This document shows, piece after piece, positions 1 to 9,216 of a stretch of 64,000 nucleotides of DNA (position 1 is its first letter; each line of letters starts with the position of its first letter). The stretch is taken from positions 306,432-370,431 of the forward strand of contig NZ_FNEI01000003.1 in the NCBI RefSeq assembly GCF_900099975.1, written 5' to 3'. The position numbers and the translations under genes are program-made. Under the pieces are notes generated by a model that searched no databases, had not been told where the DNA came from, and saw nothing but the letters and a program-made list of their open reading frames with translations. The DNA comes from Arthrobacter cupressi. GTDB taxonomy: Bacteria > Actinomycetota > Actinomycetes > Actinomycetales > Micrococcaceae.

Positions 1-1
1 C

Positions 2-562
2 GCCGCCGGGCACGAATACCGGGTCACCGGCGAGGGATTCTGGCAGATCCACAAGGACGCCCCGGAAACCCTGGTGGGCGCCGTCCGCACGTTCCTGCAC
101 GACGGCGGCTACCTCCTTCCGGGCTCGGCCGTCGCCGATCTTTACGCCGGAGCCGGCCTGTTCACCGCCCCGCTGGCGGACGCCGTCGGGATCACCGGTT
201 CCGTGCTGTCCGTGGAAGGCTCTCCGGGCACCAGCCGGGACGCGCGCAAGAACCTGCACGGCGAAGGACACGTCGAGATCGTGCAGGGCCGGGTCGAACG
301 CGTGCTGCGGAACCGTCCGCGGCGTTTCGACTCCCTCCTCATCGACCCGCCCCGGGCCGGTGCCGGGAAGGCCGTAGTGCGCCAGCTCATGGACTCCGGA
401 CCGCGCGCCATCGCCTACGTGTCCTGCGACCCGGCGTCGTTCGCCCGGGACCTGGGCTACTTCCATGCGGGCGGCTGGAAACTGGAGGGACTGCGGGCCT
501 TCGACCTGTACCCGCACACCCACCACCTCGAAACCGTGGCATTGCTGGTGCCCGACGCCTAG
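2..562 (+). CDS. Class I SAM-dependent RNA methyltransferase, TrmA/RlmD family (5' truncated)
   Basis: Only the C-terminal part is inside the window; the frame is open from base 2 and the start lies upstream. Members of this family transfer a methyl group from S-adenosylmethionine to C5 of uridine in tRNA or rRNA. The visible part carries the family's FWQIH segment, the SAM-binding loop DLYAGAGLFTAPLA, the substrate-binding LIDPPRAG motif and YVSCDPASFARDL, whose cysteine is the nucleophile expected to attack uracil C6. It ends with the usual HHLETVALL tail. The N-terminal TRAM domain often found in such proteins cannot be checked. Whether the target is tRNA U54 or a 23S rRNA uridine cannot be decided from this fragment. 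No iron-sulfur cysteines are visible, but the region that would hold them is outside the window. Confidence 0.88.
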   Translation, partial: AAGHEYRVTGEGFWQIHKDAPETLVGAVRTFLHDGGYLLPGSAVADLYAGAGLFTAPLADAVGITGSVLSVEGSPGTSRDARKNLHGEGHVEIVQGRVERVLRNRPRRFDSLLIDPPRAGAGKAVVRQLMDSGPRAIAYVSCDPASFARDLGYFHAGGWKLEGLRAFDLYPHTHHLETVALLVPDA

Positions 563-633
563 CCGACATTACGATGGGGCCATAGTCGTCCCATGTCGCG
601 TCCCTGGCCATGGCAGGCCACGATGTCCGGCGC

Positions 634-652
634 TCGAATTAGGTTTACCTAA
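634..652. promoter_or_regulatory. Candidate DtxR/IdeR-type iron box upstream of acnA
   Basis: Bases 639-652 form the inverted repeat TTAGGT-TT-ACCTAA. The 19-mer ending at 652 matches 13 of 19 positions of the actinobacterial iron-box consensus TTAGGTTAGGCTAACCTAA, with the right half nearly complete and the far-left arm poor. It lies 57 bases before the acnA start, where an operator would act. Aconitase is an iron-sulfur enzyme, so iron control is plausible. Assignment to DtxR/IdeR is inference; another palindrome-binding regulator is possible. Confidence 0.4.
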
Positions 653-709
653 CTAGATAGCGCTGACCCGCGCGACAAAGATGAAAGCTGTTGCGAGAGG
701 AGTCCTGCC

Positions 710-3520
710 ATGAGCACTGTGGACAGCTTCGGTTCCAAAGGCGTACTGAATGTAGCCGGCACCGATTATGAAATTTTCCGGTTGAACTCCGTAGAGGGCG
801 CAGACAGCCTTCCGTTCAGCCTCAAGGTATTGCTTGAAAACCTCCTGCGGACCGAGGATGGCGCCAATATTACGGCCGACCACGTCCGCGCCCTGGCCGG
901 CTGGGATCCGAATGCGGAGCCCGACACCGAGATCCAGTTCACCCCCGCCCGCGTCATCATGCAGGACTTCACCGGCGTCCCCTGTGTCGTGGACCTGGCC
1001 ACCATGCGTGAAGCCGTCAAGGACCTCGGCGGCGACCCCAAGCGCGTCAACCCGCTGGCCCCGGCCGAAATGGTCATCGACCACTCCGTCCAGATCGACG
1101 TGTTCGGCAACGCCGGCGCCCTCGAGCGCAACATGGAAATCGAATACCAGCGCAACGGTGAGCGCTACCAGTTCCTGCGTTGGGGCCAGACCGCATTCGA
1201 CGACTTCAAGGTCGTCCCCCCGGGAACCGGCATCGTGCACCAGGTCAACATCGAGTACCTGGCCCGCACCATCATGACCCGCGAAGTGGACGGCGTCCTG
1301 CGCGCCTACCCCGACACCTGCGTCGGTACCGACTCGCACACCACCATGGTCAACGGCCTGGGCGTGCTGGGCTGGGGCGTCGGCGGCATCGAAGCCGAAG
1401 CCGCCATGCTCGGCCAGCCGGTCTCCATGCTCATCCCGCGCGTCGTGGGCTTCAAGCTCAATGGCAGCATCCCGGCCGGCGCCACCGCCACCGACGTCGT
1501 CCTGACCATCACCGAAATGCTGCGCAAGCACGGCGTGGTGGGCAAGTTCGTCGAGTTCTACGGCGAAGGCGTTGCCGCCGTGCCGCTGGCCAACCGCGCC
1601 ACCATCGGCAACATGAGCCCGGAATTCGGTTCCACGGCCGCCATGTTCCCGATCGACGACGTCACCCTGGACTACCTGCGCCTCACCGGCCGCTCCGAGG
1701 AAAACGTCGCCCTGGTGGAGGCGTACACCAAGGAACAGGGCCTCTGGCACGATCCTTCCCGCGAACTGCGCTTCTCCGAATACCTCGAGCTGGACCTGTC
1801 CACCGTGGTCCCGTCCATCTCCGGCCCGAAGCGTCCCCAGGACCGCATCGAGCTCTCGGACGCCAAGGAGCAGTTCCGCAAGGACATCCACAACTACGTC
1901 AACATTGCCGACGGCAGCGTGGACGAGTCCCTGGCCGAGTCCTTCCCGGCCTCGGACGCCCCGTCCTTCACGCACGCTGACGCCCACACCACGGAAACCG
2001 CCCGTGTGGAGTCCGCCGCCAACGGTTCCCACGGCCGCCCGTCCTCGCCGGTGCACGTCAAGACCGCCGACGGCCGCGAGTTCGAACTGGACCACGGTGC
2101 CGTGTCGATCGCCTCGATCACTTCCTGCACCAACACCTCCAACCCTTCGGTCATGCTTGCCGCAGCCCTGCTGGCCCGCAACGCCGTGAACAAGGGCCTG
2201 GCCGCCAAGCCGTGGGTCAAGACCTCCGTCGCCCCGGGCTCGAAGGTCGTCACCGACTACTACGAGAAGTCCGGCCTCACCCCGTACCTGGAGAAGCTCG
2301 GCTTCTACATCGTGGGCTACGGCTGCGCCACCTGCATCGGCAACTCCGGCCCGCTGGAGCCGGAAATCTCCGAGGCCATCCAGGCCAACGACCTCTCCGT
2401 CACGGCCGTCCTCTCGGGCAACCGCAACTTCGAAGGCCGCATCAACCCGGACGTCAAGATGAACTACCTGGCCTCCCCGCCGCTGGTCATCGCCTACGCC
2501 CTGGCCGGTACCATGGACTTCGACTTCGAGACCGACGCCCTGGGCACCGACTCCGAAGGCAACGAGGTCTTCCTGAAGGACATCTGGCCGAACCCCACCG
2601 AGGTCCAGGAGGTCATCGACTCCTCGATCGACGAGGGCATGTTCGCCAAGGGCTATGAAGGCGTCTTCGACGGCGACGAGCGCTGGAAGGCACTCGACAC
2701 CCCCGCCGGTGACACCTTCGCCTGGGCCGAGGACTCCACCTACGTCCGCAAGCCCCCGTACTTCGAAGGCATGAAGGCCCAGCCGGACCCCGTCCAGGAC
2801 ATCCAGGGCGCACGCGTGCTGCTGAAGCTGGGCGATTCCGTCACCACCGACCACATCTCCCCGGCCGGCTCCTTCAAGTCGGACACCCCCGCCGGCCAGT
2901 ACCTGCTGGCCAACGGCGTGGAGCGCAAGGACTTCAACTCCTACGGTTCCCGCCGTGGCAACCACGAAGTCATGATTCGCGGCACCTTCGCGAACATCCG
3001 CATCAAGAACCAGCTGCTCGACGGCGTCGAGGGCGGGTTCACGAAGGACTTCACCCAGGAAGGCGCCCCGCAGGCCTACGTCTACGACGCCGCCCAGAAC
3101 TACCAGGCAGCCGGCACCCCGCTGGTGGTCCTGGCAGGCAAGGAATACGGCTCCGGCTCCTCCCGTGACTGGGCTGCCAAGGGTACCGCGCTCCTGGGCG
3201 TCAAGGCCGTCATCGCCGAAAGCTACGAGCGCATCCACCGCTCCAACCTGATCGGCATGGGCGTCCTGCCGCTGCAGTTCCCGGCCGGCGAATCCGCCGG
3301 AACCCTGGGCCTGAGCGGCAACGAAACCTTCTCCGTGGCGGGCGTCACTGAGCTGAACAACGGCACCACGCCCAAGACGCTCAAGGTGACCGCCACGGCC
3401 GAGGACGGCAGCTCCAAGTCCTTCGACGCCGTGCTGCGCATCGACACCCCCGGTGAAGCGGACTACTACCGCAACGGCGGCATCCTGCAGTACGTGCTGC
3501 GGCAGATCTCGGCGAACTAG
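710..3520 (+). CDS. acnA: Aconitate hydratase (AcnA type)
   Basis: Interconverts citrate and isocitrate through cis-aconitate in the cytoplasmic TCA cycle. The 936-residue length is normal for the AcnA/IRP group. The three cysteines that should bind the [4Fe-4S] cluster are visible: C473 in SCTNTS, and C539 and C542 in [12 protein letters not shown]. The swivel domain shows [19 protein letters not shown] and the active-site segment [12 protein letters not shown]. The ATG at 710 follows an AGAGGAG ribosome-binding site at 8-10 bases. The gene is monocistronic: a hairpin follows directly and dxs has its own -10 box. In Corynebacterium the TetR regulator acnR lies downstream of acn; no such gene is present here, and an iron-box-like palindrome lies upstream instead. 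Confidence 0.97.
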   Translation: MSTVDSFGSKGVLNVAGTDYEIFRLNSVEGADSLPFSLKVLLENLLRTEDGANITADHVRALAGWDPNAEPDTEIQFTPARVIMQDFTGVPCVVDLATMREAVKDLGGDPKRVNPLAPAEMVIDHSVQIDVFGNAGALERNMEIEYQRNGERYQFLRWGQTAFDDFKVVPPGTGIVHQVNIEYLARTIMTREVDGVLRAYPDTCVGTDSHTTMVNGLGVLGWGVGGIEAEAAMLGQPVSMLIPRVVGFKLNGSIPAGATATDVVLTITEMLRKHGVVGKFVEFYGEGVAAVPLANRATIGNMSPEFGSTAAMFPIDDVTLDYLRLTGRSEENVALVEAYTKEQGLWHDPSRELRFSEYLELDLSTVVPSISGPKRPQDRIELSDAKEQFRKDIHNYVNIADGSVDESLAESFPASDAPSFTHADAHTTETARVESAANGSHGRPSSPVHVKTADGREFELDHGAVSIASITSCTNTSNPSVMLAAALLARNAVNKGLAAKPWVKTSVAPGSKVVTDYYEKSGLTPYLEKLGFYIVGYGCATCIGNSGPLEPEISEAIQANDLSVTAVLSGNRNFEGRINPDVKMNYLASPPLVIAYALAGTMDFDFETDALGTDSEGNEVFLKDIWPNPTEVQEVIDSSIDEGMFAKGYEGVFDGDERWKALDTPAGDTFAWAEDSTYVRKPPYFEGMKAQPDPVQDIQGARVLLKLGDSVTTDHISPAGSFKSDTPAGQYLLANGVERKDFNSYGSRRGNHEVMIRGTFANIRIKNQLLDGVEGGFTKDFTQEGAPQAYVYDAAQNYQAAGTPLVVLAGKEYGSGSSRDWAAKGTALLGVKAVIAESYERIHRSNLIGMGVLPLQFPAGESAGTLGLSGNETFSVAGVTELNNGTTPKTLKVTATAEDGSSKSFDAVLRIDTPGEADYYRNGGILQYVLRQISAN

Positions 3521-3534
3521 CACGCAAGAGCACG

Positions 3535-3581
3535 ACGACGGTGGCCCCGGTTGGTCTTCTGACCGGCCGGGCCGCCGTCGT
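3535..3581 (+). terminator. Hairpin terminator after acnA
   Basis: Inverted repeat with left arm 3535-3550 (ACGACGGTGGCCCCGG) and right arm 3567-3581, about 15 pairs with one wobble and one bulge and a 16-base loop. It starts 15 bases past the acnA stop. There is only a weak T stretch afterwards, as is common in high-GC genomes. Confidence 0.65.
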
Positions 3582-3692
3582 TCCGCGTTTGTCCGGGCGA
3601 GTGTCCGCGGAGCGTCCGGCCAGCGGCGGGAACGGGGCGTACAGGCGAGGCGGTAGAGTTAACGGGCACGTCAATCACCTAAGGAGGGGCCG

Positions 3693-5666
3693 TTGGGACT
3701 CTTGGAGACAATCCGGACTCCGAAGGACCTGGCCACGCTGGGCACCCTTGAACTGGAACAGCTCGCAGGCGAAATCAGGTCCTTCCTGATCACCAACGTC
3801 GCCCAGACCGGCGGCCACCTCGGCCCGAACCTCGGCGTCGTCGAGCTGACCATGGCGATCCACCGGATCTTCGAGTCTCCCCGCGACAGCATCGTCTTCG
3901 ACACCGGGCACCAGTCCTACGTGCACAAGCTCCTCACCGGGCGCCAGGACTTCAGCACCCTCCGCCAGGAAGGCGGCCTCTCCGGATACCCGGACCGCGG
4001 CGAGTCCGAACACGACATCGTCGAAAGCTCCCACGCCTCCTCCTCCCTGTCCTGGGCCGACGGCATCTCCCGCGCCCGGCAGCTCACCGGCGAAGAGGAC
4101 CGCTACGTGGTGGCCGTCGTCGGCGACGGCGCCCTCACCGGCGGCATGGCCTGGGAAGCCATCAACAACATCGCCGCGGACAAGCGCCGCCGCGTGGTGA
4201 TCGTGGTCAACGACAACGGCCGCTCCTACGCGCCCACCGTCGGCGGCCTGGCCGACTACCTCGCCTCGCTGCGCCCCACCATCGACTCTTTCCGCGCCAC
4301 CCCGGCCTACGAGGTGGCCCTGGACAGGTGGAAGAAGCGGCTGCAGAACGGCGGCCCGCTCGGCCAGTTCACCTACCGGAGCCTGCACGCCATGAAGAAG
4401 GGCATCAAGGACTGGTGGGCGCCGCAGGGCATGTTCGAAGACCTGGGCATGAAGTACATCGGCCCGGTGGACGGGCACAACCTCCAGGCACTCGAAAACG
4501 CCCTCACCACGGCCCGCCACTACGGCGGACCGGTGATCGTGCACGCCATGACGGAGAAGGGCCACGGCTACGCCCCGGCCCGCGCCCACGAGGACGACCA
4601 GTTCCACGCCGTCGGCGTCATTGACCCCGAAACCGGCGAGCCCACGGCGTCTCCCGGCGCCCAGTCCTGGACCTCCGTGTTCGCCGAGGAAATCGCGGAC
4701 ATCGCCGACGAACGCAAGGACATCGTCGGAATCACCGGCGCGATGCTGATCCCGGTGGGCCTGCACAAGTTCGCGGCCCGGCACCCGGAGCGCGTGTTCG
4801 ACGTCGGCATCGCCGAACAGCACGCCCTCACCTCCGCCGCGGGGATGGCTTTCGGCGGCCTGCACCCCGTGGTCGCCGTTTACGCGACCTTCCTTAACCG
4901 GGCCTTCGACCAGCTCCTGATGGACGTCGCCCTGCACAGGGCCGGCGTGACGATCGTCCTGGACCGGGCCGGCGTCACCGGGCCCGACGGCGCCAGCCAC
5001 CACGGCATGTGGGACATGGCCATGGTGCAGATCGTGCCCGGGCTGCACCTCGCGGCACCGCGAGACGCCACCCGCCTGCGGGAAGAGCTCCGCGAGGCCG
5101 TGGCGATCGGCGACGCCCCCAGCGTGGTGCGCTTCTCCCGGGGCAGCGTCGGCAAGGAAGTCGAGGCCATCGAGCGGCTTTCCGACGGCGTGGACGTGCT
5201 CGCCCGGCGGCCCGAAGGCTCCACCGAGAACGATGTCCTGATCGTCAGTGTCGGTGCGATGTCCGAACTCGCGCTCGACGTCGCGGCCCGGCTCGGCTCG
5301 CAGGGCATCAGCTCCACCGTGGTGGACCCCCGCTGGGTGCTGCCCGTGCGCAAATCCATCATCGCCCTCGCGGCCCGGCACCGCCTGGTGGTCTGCATCG
5401 AAGACGGCGTGCGTGCCGGCGGCGTCGGCTCGCGGATCCGGCAGGAGATGCGGGCGGCCGGCGTGGACACCGCCCTGAACGAGGTGGGCCTGCCCGTGGA
5501 GTTCCTTGCCCACGGCACCCGCAGCCAGGTCCTGGAACGCGTCGGGCTCACCGCCCAGCAGATCACGCACGACATCGTGGCCCAGGTCCTCGGGACGAAG
5601 GTACCCTTCGCCCGGCCGCTGCCGGGCCAGGCGCACCCCACCACCGGCAGCCTGCCCACCCTGTGA
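3693..5666 (+). CDS. dxs: 1-deoxy-D-xylulose-5-phosphate synthase
   Basis: Condenses pyruvate with glyceraldehyde-3-phosphate, the first step of the MEP isoprenoid pathway, using thiamine diphosphate. The 657-residue product has the early [10 protein letters not shown] segment, the ThDP/Mg site [16 protein letters not shown], the catalytic glutamate E375 in [10 protein letters not shown], and [15 protein letters not shown] of the pyrimidine domain, followed by a transketolase C-terminal domain. The TTG start is chosen because AAGGAGGGG sits 5 bases upstream and the protein begins with the conserved [11 protein letters not shown] helix. A -10-like TAGAGT lies at 3654-3659. The stop overlaps the next gene by 4 bases (GTGA), so dxs heads an operon with a DUF402 gene. 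Confidence 0.97.
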   Translation: MGLLETIRTPKDLATLGTLELEQLAGEIRSFLITNVAQTGGHLGPNLGVVELTMAIHRIFESPRDSIVFDTGHQSYVHKLLTGRQDFSTLRQEGGLSGYPDRGESEHDIVESSHASSSLSWADGISRARQLTGEEDRYVVAVVGDGALTGGMAWEAINNIAADKRRRVVIVVNDNGRSYAPTVGGLADYLASLRPTIDSFRATPAYEVALDRWKKRLQNGGPLGQFTYRSLHAMKKGIKDWWAPQGMFEDLGMKYIGPVDGHNLQALENALTTARHYGGPVIVHAMTEKGHGYAPARAHEDDQFHAVGVIDPETGEPTASPGAQSWTSVFAEEIADIADERKDIVGITGAMLIPVGLHKFAARHPERVFDVGIAEQHALTSAAGMAFGGLHPVVAVYATFLNRAFDQLLMDVALHRAGVTIVLDRAGVTGPDGASHHGMWDMAMVQIVPGLHLAAPRDATRLREELREAVAIGDAPSVVRFSRGSVGKEVEAIERLSDGVDVLARRPEGSTENDVLIVSVGAMSELALDVAARLGSQGISSTVVDPRWVLPVRKSIIALAARHRLVVCIEDGVRAGGVGSRIRQEMRAAGVDTALNEVGLPVEFLAHGTRSQVLERVGLTAQQITHDIVAQVLGTKVPFARPLPGQAHPTTGSLPTL

Positions 5667-6262
5667 AGAGCGTCGAACCCGCTGTGAACGGCGCGGCAGG
5701 GCCGCGGCACCCGGACGGCCTGCAGCCGGGCGACCTCGTGGTGGCCCGCAACCGAAAGTGGGACGGCACCGCCCACTGGGTGGTCCCCGGGCGCTACCTT
5801 GGCGAGGACATCCACGGCTGGTGGGTGTTCCAGGGCAAGAACGAATTCTGTTCCCGGCCGGGAGCGGCCTTCTACACGGCCTCCGACGCCGTGCTGCTGG
5901 TCCCGCGCAGCGGCGACTACGTTGCCACCTTCTACGACGACAGCTACCCGGGCGACTTTCGGATCTACCTTGACCTGGCACTGGGCCACGGCTGGAAGAC
6001 CATCCGCGGGGGAGTGGCGGAGTTCCACCTGATCGACATGGACCTGGACGTCATCCGCTCCACCAAGCACGGCGTATTCATCGACGACGAGGACGAGTTC
6101 GAAGAACACCGGCTCTCCATGGGCTACCCCGAAGACACTGTGGCCGCCATCCGCGCCGAGGCCGGCCGGCTGTACCAGGAAGTACTCACACACCAGGAAC
6201 CCTTCGACGGCACCGGGCCCACGAGCACCTGCGCCGCATGGTTCGGAAAAGGACGGGCATGA
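5663..6262 (+). CDS. DUF402 domain protein
   Basis: A 199-residue protein starting at a GTG that overlaps the dxs stop codon by 4 bases, so it is very likely translationally coupled. It shows DUF402 features: the strand-rich [20 protein letters not shown] opening, [14 protein letters not shown], and the acidic cluster DMDLDVI followed by DDEDEFEEH, which in the family binds divalent metal. Characterised DUF402 proteins include nucleoside di/triphosphate phosphohydrolases and FomD, a nucleotide hydrolase of fosfomycin biosynthesis, so a nucleotide-cleaving role is a reasonable guess. No specific substrate can be named. Placement behind dxs might suggest a housekeeping role around CDP-linked isoprenoid intermediates, but that is speculation. 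Confidence 0.8.
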   Translation: MKSVEPAVNGAAGPRHPDGLQPGDLVVARNRKWDGTAHWVVPGRYLGEDIHGWWVFQGKNEFCSRPGAAFYTASDAVLLVPRSGDYVATFYDDSYPGDFRIYLDLALGHGWKTIRGGVAEFHLIDMDLDVIRSTKHGVFIDDEDEFEEHRLSMGYPEDTVAAIRAEAGRLYQEVLTHQEPFDGTGPTSTCAAWFGKGRA

Positions 6263-6819
6263 GCGGGATCATCCGCAGCTACAAGCACGACGACGACGGC
6301 GTACTGCTGTTCCGCGAGGCTTGGTACGACGAGGACTTCGGCCAGTTCGTCATCAACCACGGCACCGTGGGGCACCAGAGCAGCACGGACGCCACCGACG
6401 TCGACGACGAGGACGCCGCGGAAGGGCTCCTGGCCGCGTTCGAGGCTCAGTGCGCGGAGGACGGCTACGCGGAGCTGCCCGAATCCGAGCAGTTCTGGCT
6501 GGTCGCCCAGTTCGCGCTGAAGACCAAGGACGGCACCGAACGCGACCGCTACCTGGAGCGCAAGGCAAGCGCGGCCCTGCGCAGTGCCTTGGCCTGGCGC
6601 GGCCTGGGCACCGTGGAACGCTCCGAAATCGGGAACTCCAGGCTCAACATCTTCTGCCTCTGCCCGGACGTGAACAAGGCCGTCAATGCCATCAAGGTGT
6701 GCATCCGCGGCGAAGACCTGGACTTCACCAAGCTCAGCATCGCCGCCGCGCCGCATGCGGACCCGGAGGCGTTCAAGCTCAAGCACTCGCCCAAAAACGT
6801 CACGGGCTTTACCCTCTAA
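6259..6819 (+). CDS. Conserved hypothetical protein, dxs operon
   Basis: Encodes 186 residues from an ATG that overlaps the preceding stop codon by 4 bases, with AAAAGGA upstream. An in-frame ATG at 6238 would add seven residues inside the DUF402 gene and is less likely. The product is soluble, acidic in its first half (a DVDDEDAAEG stretch) and lacks signal peptide, membrane segment or a motif I recognise. The middle resembles an alpha/beta fold with LAAFEAQ and ALRSALAWRGLG helices and a short IFCLCPD strand. It is co-transcribed with dxs and the DUF402 gene by position. I cannot assign a function. Confidence 0.75.
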   Translation: MSGIIRSYKHDDDGVLLFREAWYDEDFGQFVINHGTVGHQSSTDATDVDDEDAAEGLLAAFEAQCAEDGYAELPESEQFWLVAQFALKTKDGTERDRYLERKASAALRSALAWRGLGTVERSEIGNSRLNIFCLCPDVNKAVNAIKVCIRGEDLDFTKLSIAAAPHADPEAFKLKHSPKNVTGFTL

Positions 6820-6852
6820 GGACCACATTCCACGCCTGGAAGGGAATCCCTT

Positions 6853-7068
6853 GTGACATCCAAGAGCAACTGGCCGGGTCACACGCCTTTGCCCAAGGGA
6901 ATCTCGGCTCCCGCCCGCCGTGCGCTGGCCCACGAGGGCCTGGAAACCCTGGAACAGCTCGCGGAAGTGGGGGAGGAACGGATCGCCGGGCTGCACGGCA
7001 TGGGCCCGAAGACGATGGCGCAGCTCCAGGACGCCATGGAAGAAGCCGGTATCAGCTTCGCGTCCTGA
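6853..7068 (+). CDS. Small helix-hairpin-helix protein
   Basis: A 71-residue protein starting with GTG, preceded by GGAAGGGA. Two helix-hairpin-helix elements are visible: ISAPARRALAHEGLETLEQL, which resembles the fold at the end of the RNA polymerase alpha subunit, and the nucleic-acid-binding hairpin IAGLHGMGPKTMAQLQDAM. Such stand-alone domains usually contact the DNA or RNA backbone without sequence specificity. It sits 33 bases after the previous gene and could belong to the same transcript. Function unknown beyond probable nucleic-acid or protein contact. Confidence 0.75.
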   Translation: MTSKSNWPGHTPLPKGISAPARRALAHEGLETLEQLAEVGEERIAGLHGMGPKTMAQLQDAMEEAGISFAS

Positions 7069-7093
7069 ACCCGGCGGCGCCCACACCGCAGGC

Positions 7094-7099
7094 TAGGCT
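7094..7099 (+). promoter_or_regulatory. -10 box TAGGCT of a probable leaderless transcript
   Basis: TAGGCT is followed by 7 bases and then the aldo/keto reductase ATG at 7107. This spacing puts the transcription start at or next to the A of the ATG. It is one of several identical arrangements in the window. Confidence 0.55.
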
Positions 7100-7106
7100 G
7101 GAGAGC

Positions 7107-8084
7107 ATGACTGAACACCGCCGTCTTGGACACTCCGGACTGACCGTCTCCGTGGTCGGGCTTGGCTGCAACAACCTGGGCCGGGCGAATACCGCCACCG
7201 AATCGCAGAAGGGCACTGACGCCGTCGTTCACGCCGCGCTTGACGCCGGGGTGACACTGTTCGACGTCGCGGACACCTACGGCAAGGAACCGGGCCTCAG
7301 CGAAACGATGCTCGGCAAGGCACTCAAGGGTCGCCGGGACGACGCCATCGTGGCCACCAAGTTCGGCATGGACATGAAGGGCGCCAACGGCAAGGACTTC
7401 GGCGCCCGCGGTTCGCGCCGGTACATCGTCCAGGCGGTCGAGGCGTCGCTGCGCCGCCTGAACACCGACTGGATCGACTTGTACCAGTACCACACGCCGG
7501 ACCCGCTCACCCCGATCGAGGAAACCCTCTCGGCCCTGGACGACCTCGTGACCAGCGGCAAGGTCCGCTACCTCGGCCACTCCAACCGCAGCGGCTGGCA
7601 GATCGCCGAGGCCGAATACGTGGCCCGCATGGGCGGCGGCGCCCGCTTCATCTCCACCCAGAACCACTACAACCTGCTGGACCGCCGCGCCGAACTGGAA
7701 GTCCTCCCGGCGGCCGGGGCATTCGGCCTGGGCGTACTGCCATACTTCCCGCTCGCCAACGGCCTGCTCACCGGCAAGTACGCCCCCGGCCAGGCCCCCA
7801 AGGGCACACGCCTCAGCCACACCCGCACCTACCTTGTGCACGACGCCGACTGGGAACAGCTGGGCCGGTTCAGCCGCTTCGCCACGGAACGCGGCCTGAA
7901 TGAAGTGCAGCTGGCCTTCTCCTGGCTCGCCGCGCAGCCGGCCGTCAGCAGCGTGATCGCCGGCGCCACCCGGCCGGAGCAGATCGTCGAGAACGCCGCC
8001 GCGGTGCGCTGGGTCCCCACCGCCGAGGAACGCGCCGAACTGGACGACATCTTCCCGCCGACACCGAAGGTCGCGCTCTTCTGA
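7107..8084 (+). CDS. Aldo/keto reductase
   Basis: A 325-residue (alpha/beta)8-barrel NADPH-dependent oxidoreductase. The opening RRLGHSGLTVSVVGLGCNN, the catalytic region DVADTYGKEPGLSE with its Asp and Tyr, the lysine in IVATKFGMD, and YQYHTPDPLTPIEETLSALD are typical of the AKR group related to YajO and potassium-channel beta subunits. The late SVIAGATRPEQIVENAAAV segment is the cofactor-binding end. The start is fixed by the TAGGCT box 7 bases upstream. The stop codon shares a base with the start of the nucleoside hydrolase gene, so the two are translated together. The carbonyl substrate is unknown. Confidence 0.93.
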   Translation: MTEHRRLGHSGLTVSVVGLGCNNLGRANTATESQKGTDAVVHAALDAGVTLFDVADTYGKEPGLSETMLGKALKGRRDDAIVATKFGMDMKGANGKDFGARGSRRYIVQAVEASLRRLNTDWIDLYQYHTPDPLTPIEETLSALDDLVTSGKVRYLGHSNRSGWQIAEAEYVARMGGGARFISTQNHYNLLDRRAELEVLPAAGAFGLGVLPYFPLANGLLTGKYAPGQAPKGTRLSHTRTYLVHDADWEQLGRFSRFATERGLNEVQLAFSWLAAQPAVSSVIAGATRPEQIVENAAAVRWVPTAEERAELDDIFPPTPKVALF

Positions 8085-9142
8085 TGCCGGAGCCGGTCAG
8101 CCTGCTGCTGGACTGCGACACGGGCATCGACGACGCCCTCGCCCTGGCCTACCTGTGCAGCCAGCCGCACGTGGAGCTGGTGGCCGTGAGCTGTACCCCG
8201 GGCAACGTCGATGCGGACCAGGTGGCCCGCAACAACCTCGCCCTGCTCGAACTGTCCGGCCGGCCGGAGGTCCCCGTCGCCATCGGGGCCCGGGCGCCGT
8301 TGGAGATACCCCTGGTCACCACGCCGGAAACCCACGGACCGCAGGGCATCGGCTATGCCGAGTTGCCGGAACCGCAGGGCAACGTGCACCCGGGCGACGC
8401 CGTCGAACTCTGGATCGAAGCGGCCCGGGCACGGCCGGGGGAGCTCACCGCGCTCCTGACCGCACCGCTGACCAACTTTGCCCTTGCCCTGCGGGCGGAG
8501 CCCCGGCTCCCGGAGCTGCTGCGCGGCGTCGTGATCATGGGCGGCAGCTACTACTACCAGGGCAACACCACGCCCACCGCCGAATGGAACACCCACGTGG
8601 ACCCGCACGCCGCGGCGGAGGTGTTCGCCGCGTTCTCCGGGCTGCCCGGGGAGAAGCTCCCCGTGGTGTGCGCGCTGGAGACCACGGAGCGGATCGAAAT
8701 GCGTCCGGAGCATGTGGAAGCGCTCGCCCGGGAGGCCGGCTGCACCGCTCCCGAACCCGTGCTGCCCGGCCAGCCGAAGGGGCAGCGGAGCACGGCATCG
8801 AACCCGCTGGTCCGGCACCTCAGCGACATGCTCCGCTTCTACTTCGAGTTCCACCGCGACTATGACCAGGGCTACATCGCCCACATCCACGACTACTTCG
8901 CCGCCGCCGTGGCGGCGGGAACTGTCCGCTACGGGACCCGCACGGCCACCGTGCACGTGGAGACCGCGGCGTCGAGGCTGTTCGGCACCACCGTGGCCGA
9001 CTACCGCGGCCTCTGGGGCGAGGCGCCGAACGCCCGGATCGTGTCCGGGAACCACCCGGCGGAGGCCTTCGACGAGCTGATCCGTTCACTGGGTACGCTG
9101 GCCCGGACAGTGGCCGGGCCGGAGCGCGCCGGGCGGGGATAG
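8084..9142 (+). CDS. Nucleoside hydrolase, inosine-uridine preferring family
   Basis: Expected to cleave the N-glycosidic bond of ribonucleosides, releasing base and ribose. The 352-residue protein opens with the calcium-binding motif DCDTGIDDALALAYL, a variant of the family's DTDPGIDDA. It keeps VIMGGSYYYQGN, NTHVDPHAAAEVF and the late HIHDYFAAAVAAG, whose His-Asp pair matches the catalytic/metal site of CU-type hydrolases. The gene overlaps the aldo/keto reductase stop by one base and is followed 74 bases later by an ECF importer. That suggests an imported nucleoside is processed here. The base specificity cannot be read from the sequence. Confidence 0.92.
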   Translation: MPEPVSLLLDCDTGIDDALALAYLCSQPHVELVAVSCTPGNVDADQVARNNLALLELSGRPEVPVAIGARAPLEIPLVTTPETHGPQGIGYAELPEPQGNVHPGDAVELWIEAARARPGELTALLTAPLTNFALALRAEPRLPELLRGVVIMGGSYYYQGNTTPTAEWNTHVDPHAAAEVFAAFSGLPGEKLPVVCALETTERIEMRPEHVEALAREAGCTAPEPVLPGQPKGQRSTASNPLVRHLSDMLRFYFEFHRDYDQGYIAHIHDYFAAAVAAGTVRYGTRTATVHVETAASRLFGTTVADYRGLWGEAPNARIVSGNHPAEAFDELIRSLGTLARTVAGPERAGRG

Positions 9143-9216
9143 GATGGGTCCTGCGCCGAGGTGACATAGGCGGAACGCGTGCACAGCCCACAGCCAGAAA
9201 CCAGCAAGGACCCACC

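Noticed and set aside
653..3523. 956-codon open frame antisense to acnA
   Set aside because: It exactly mirrors acnA in a codon-shadow frame, has no family motif and is rich in Gly/Val/His/Asp as expected from GC-rich shadows.
3675..5981. 768-codon open frame antisense to dxs
   Set aside because: Same shadow effect; dxs has full family motifs and a good start.
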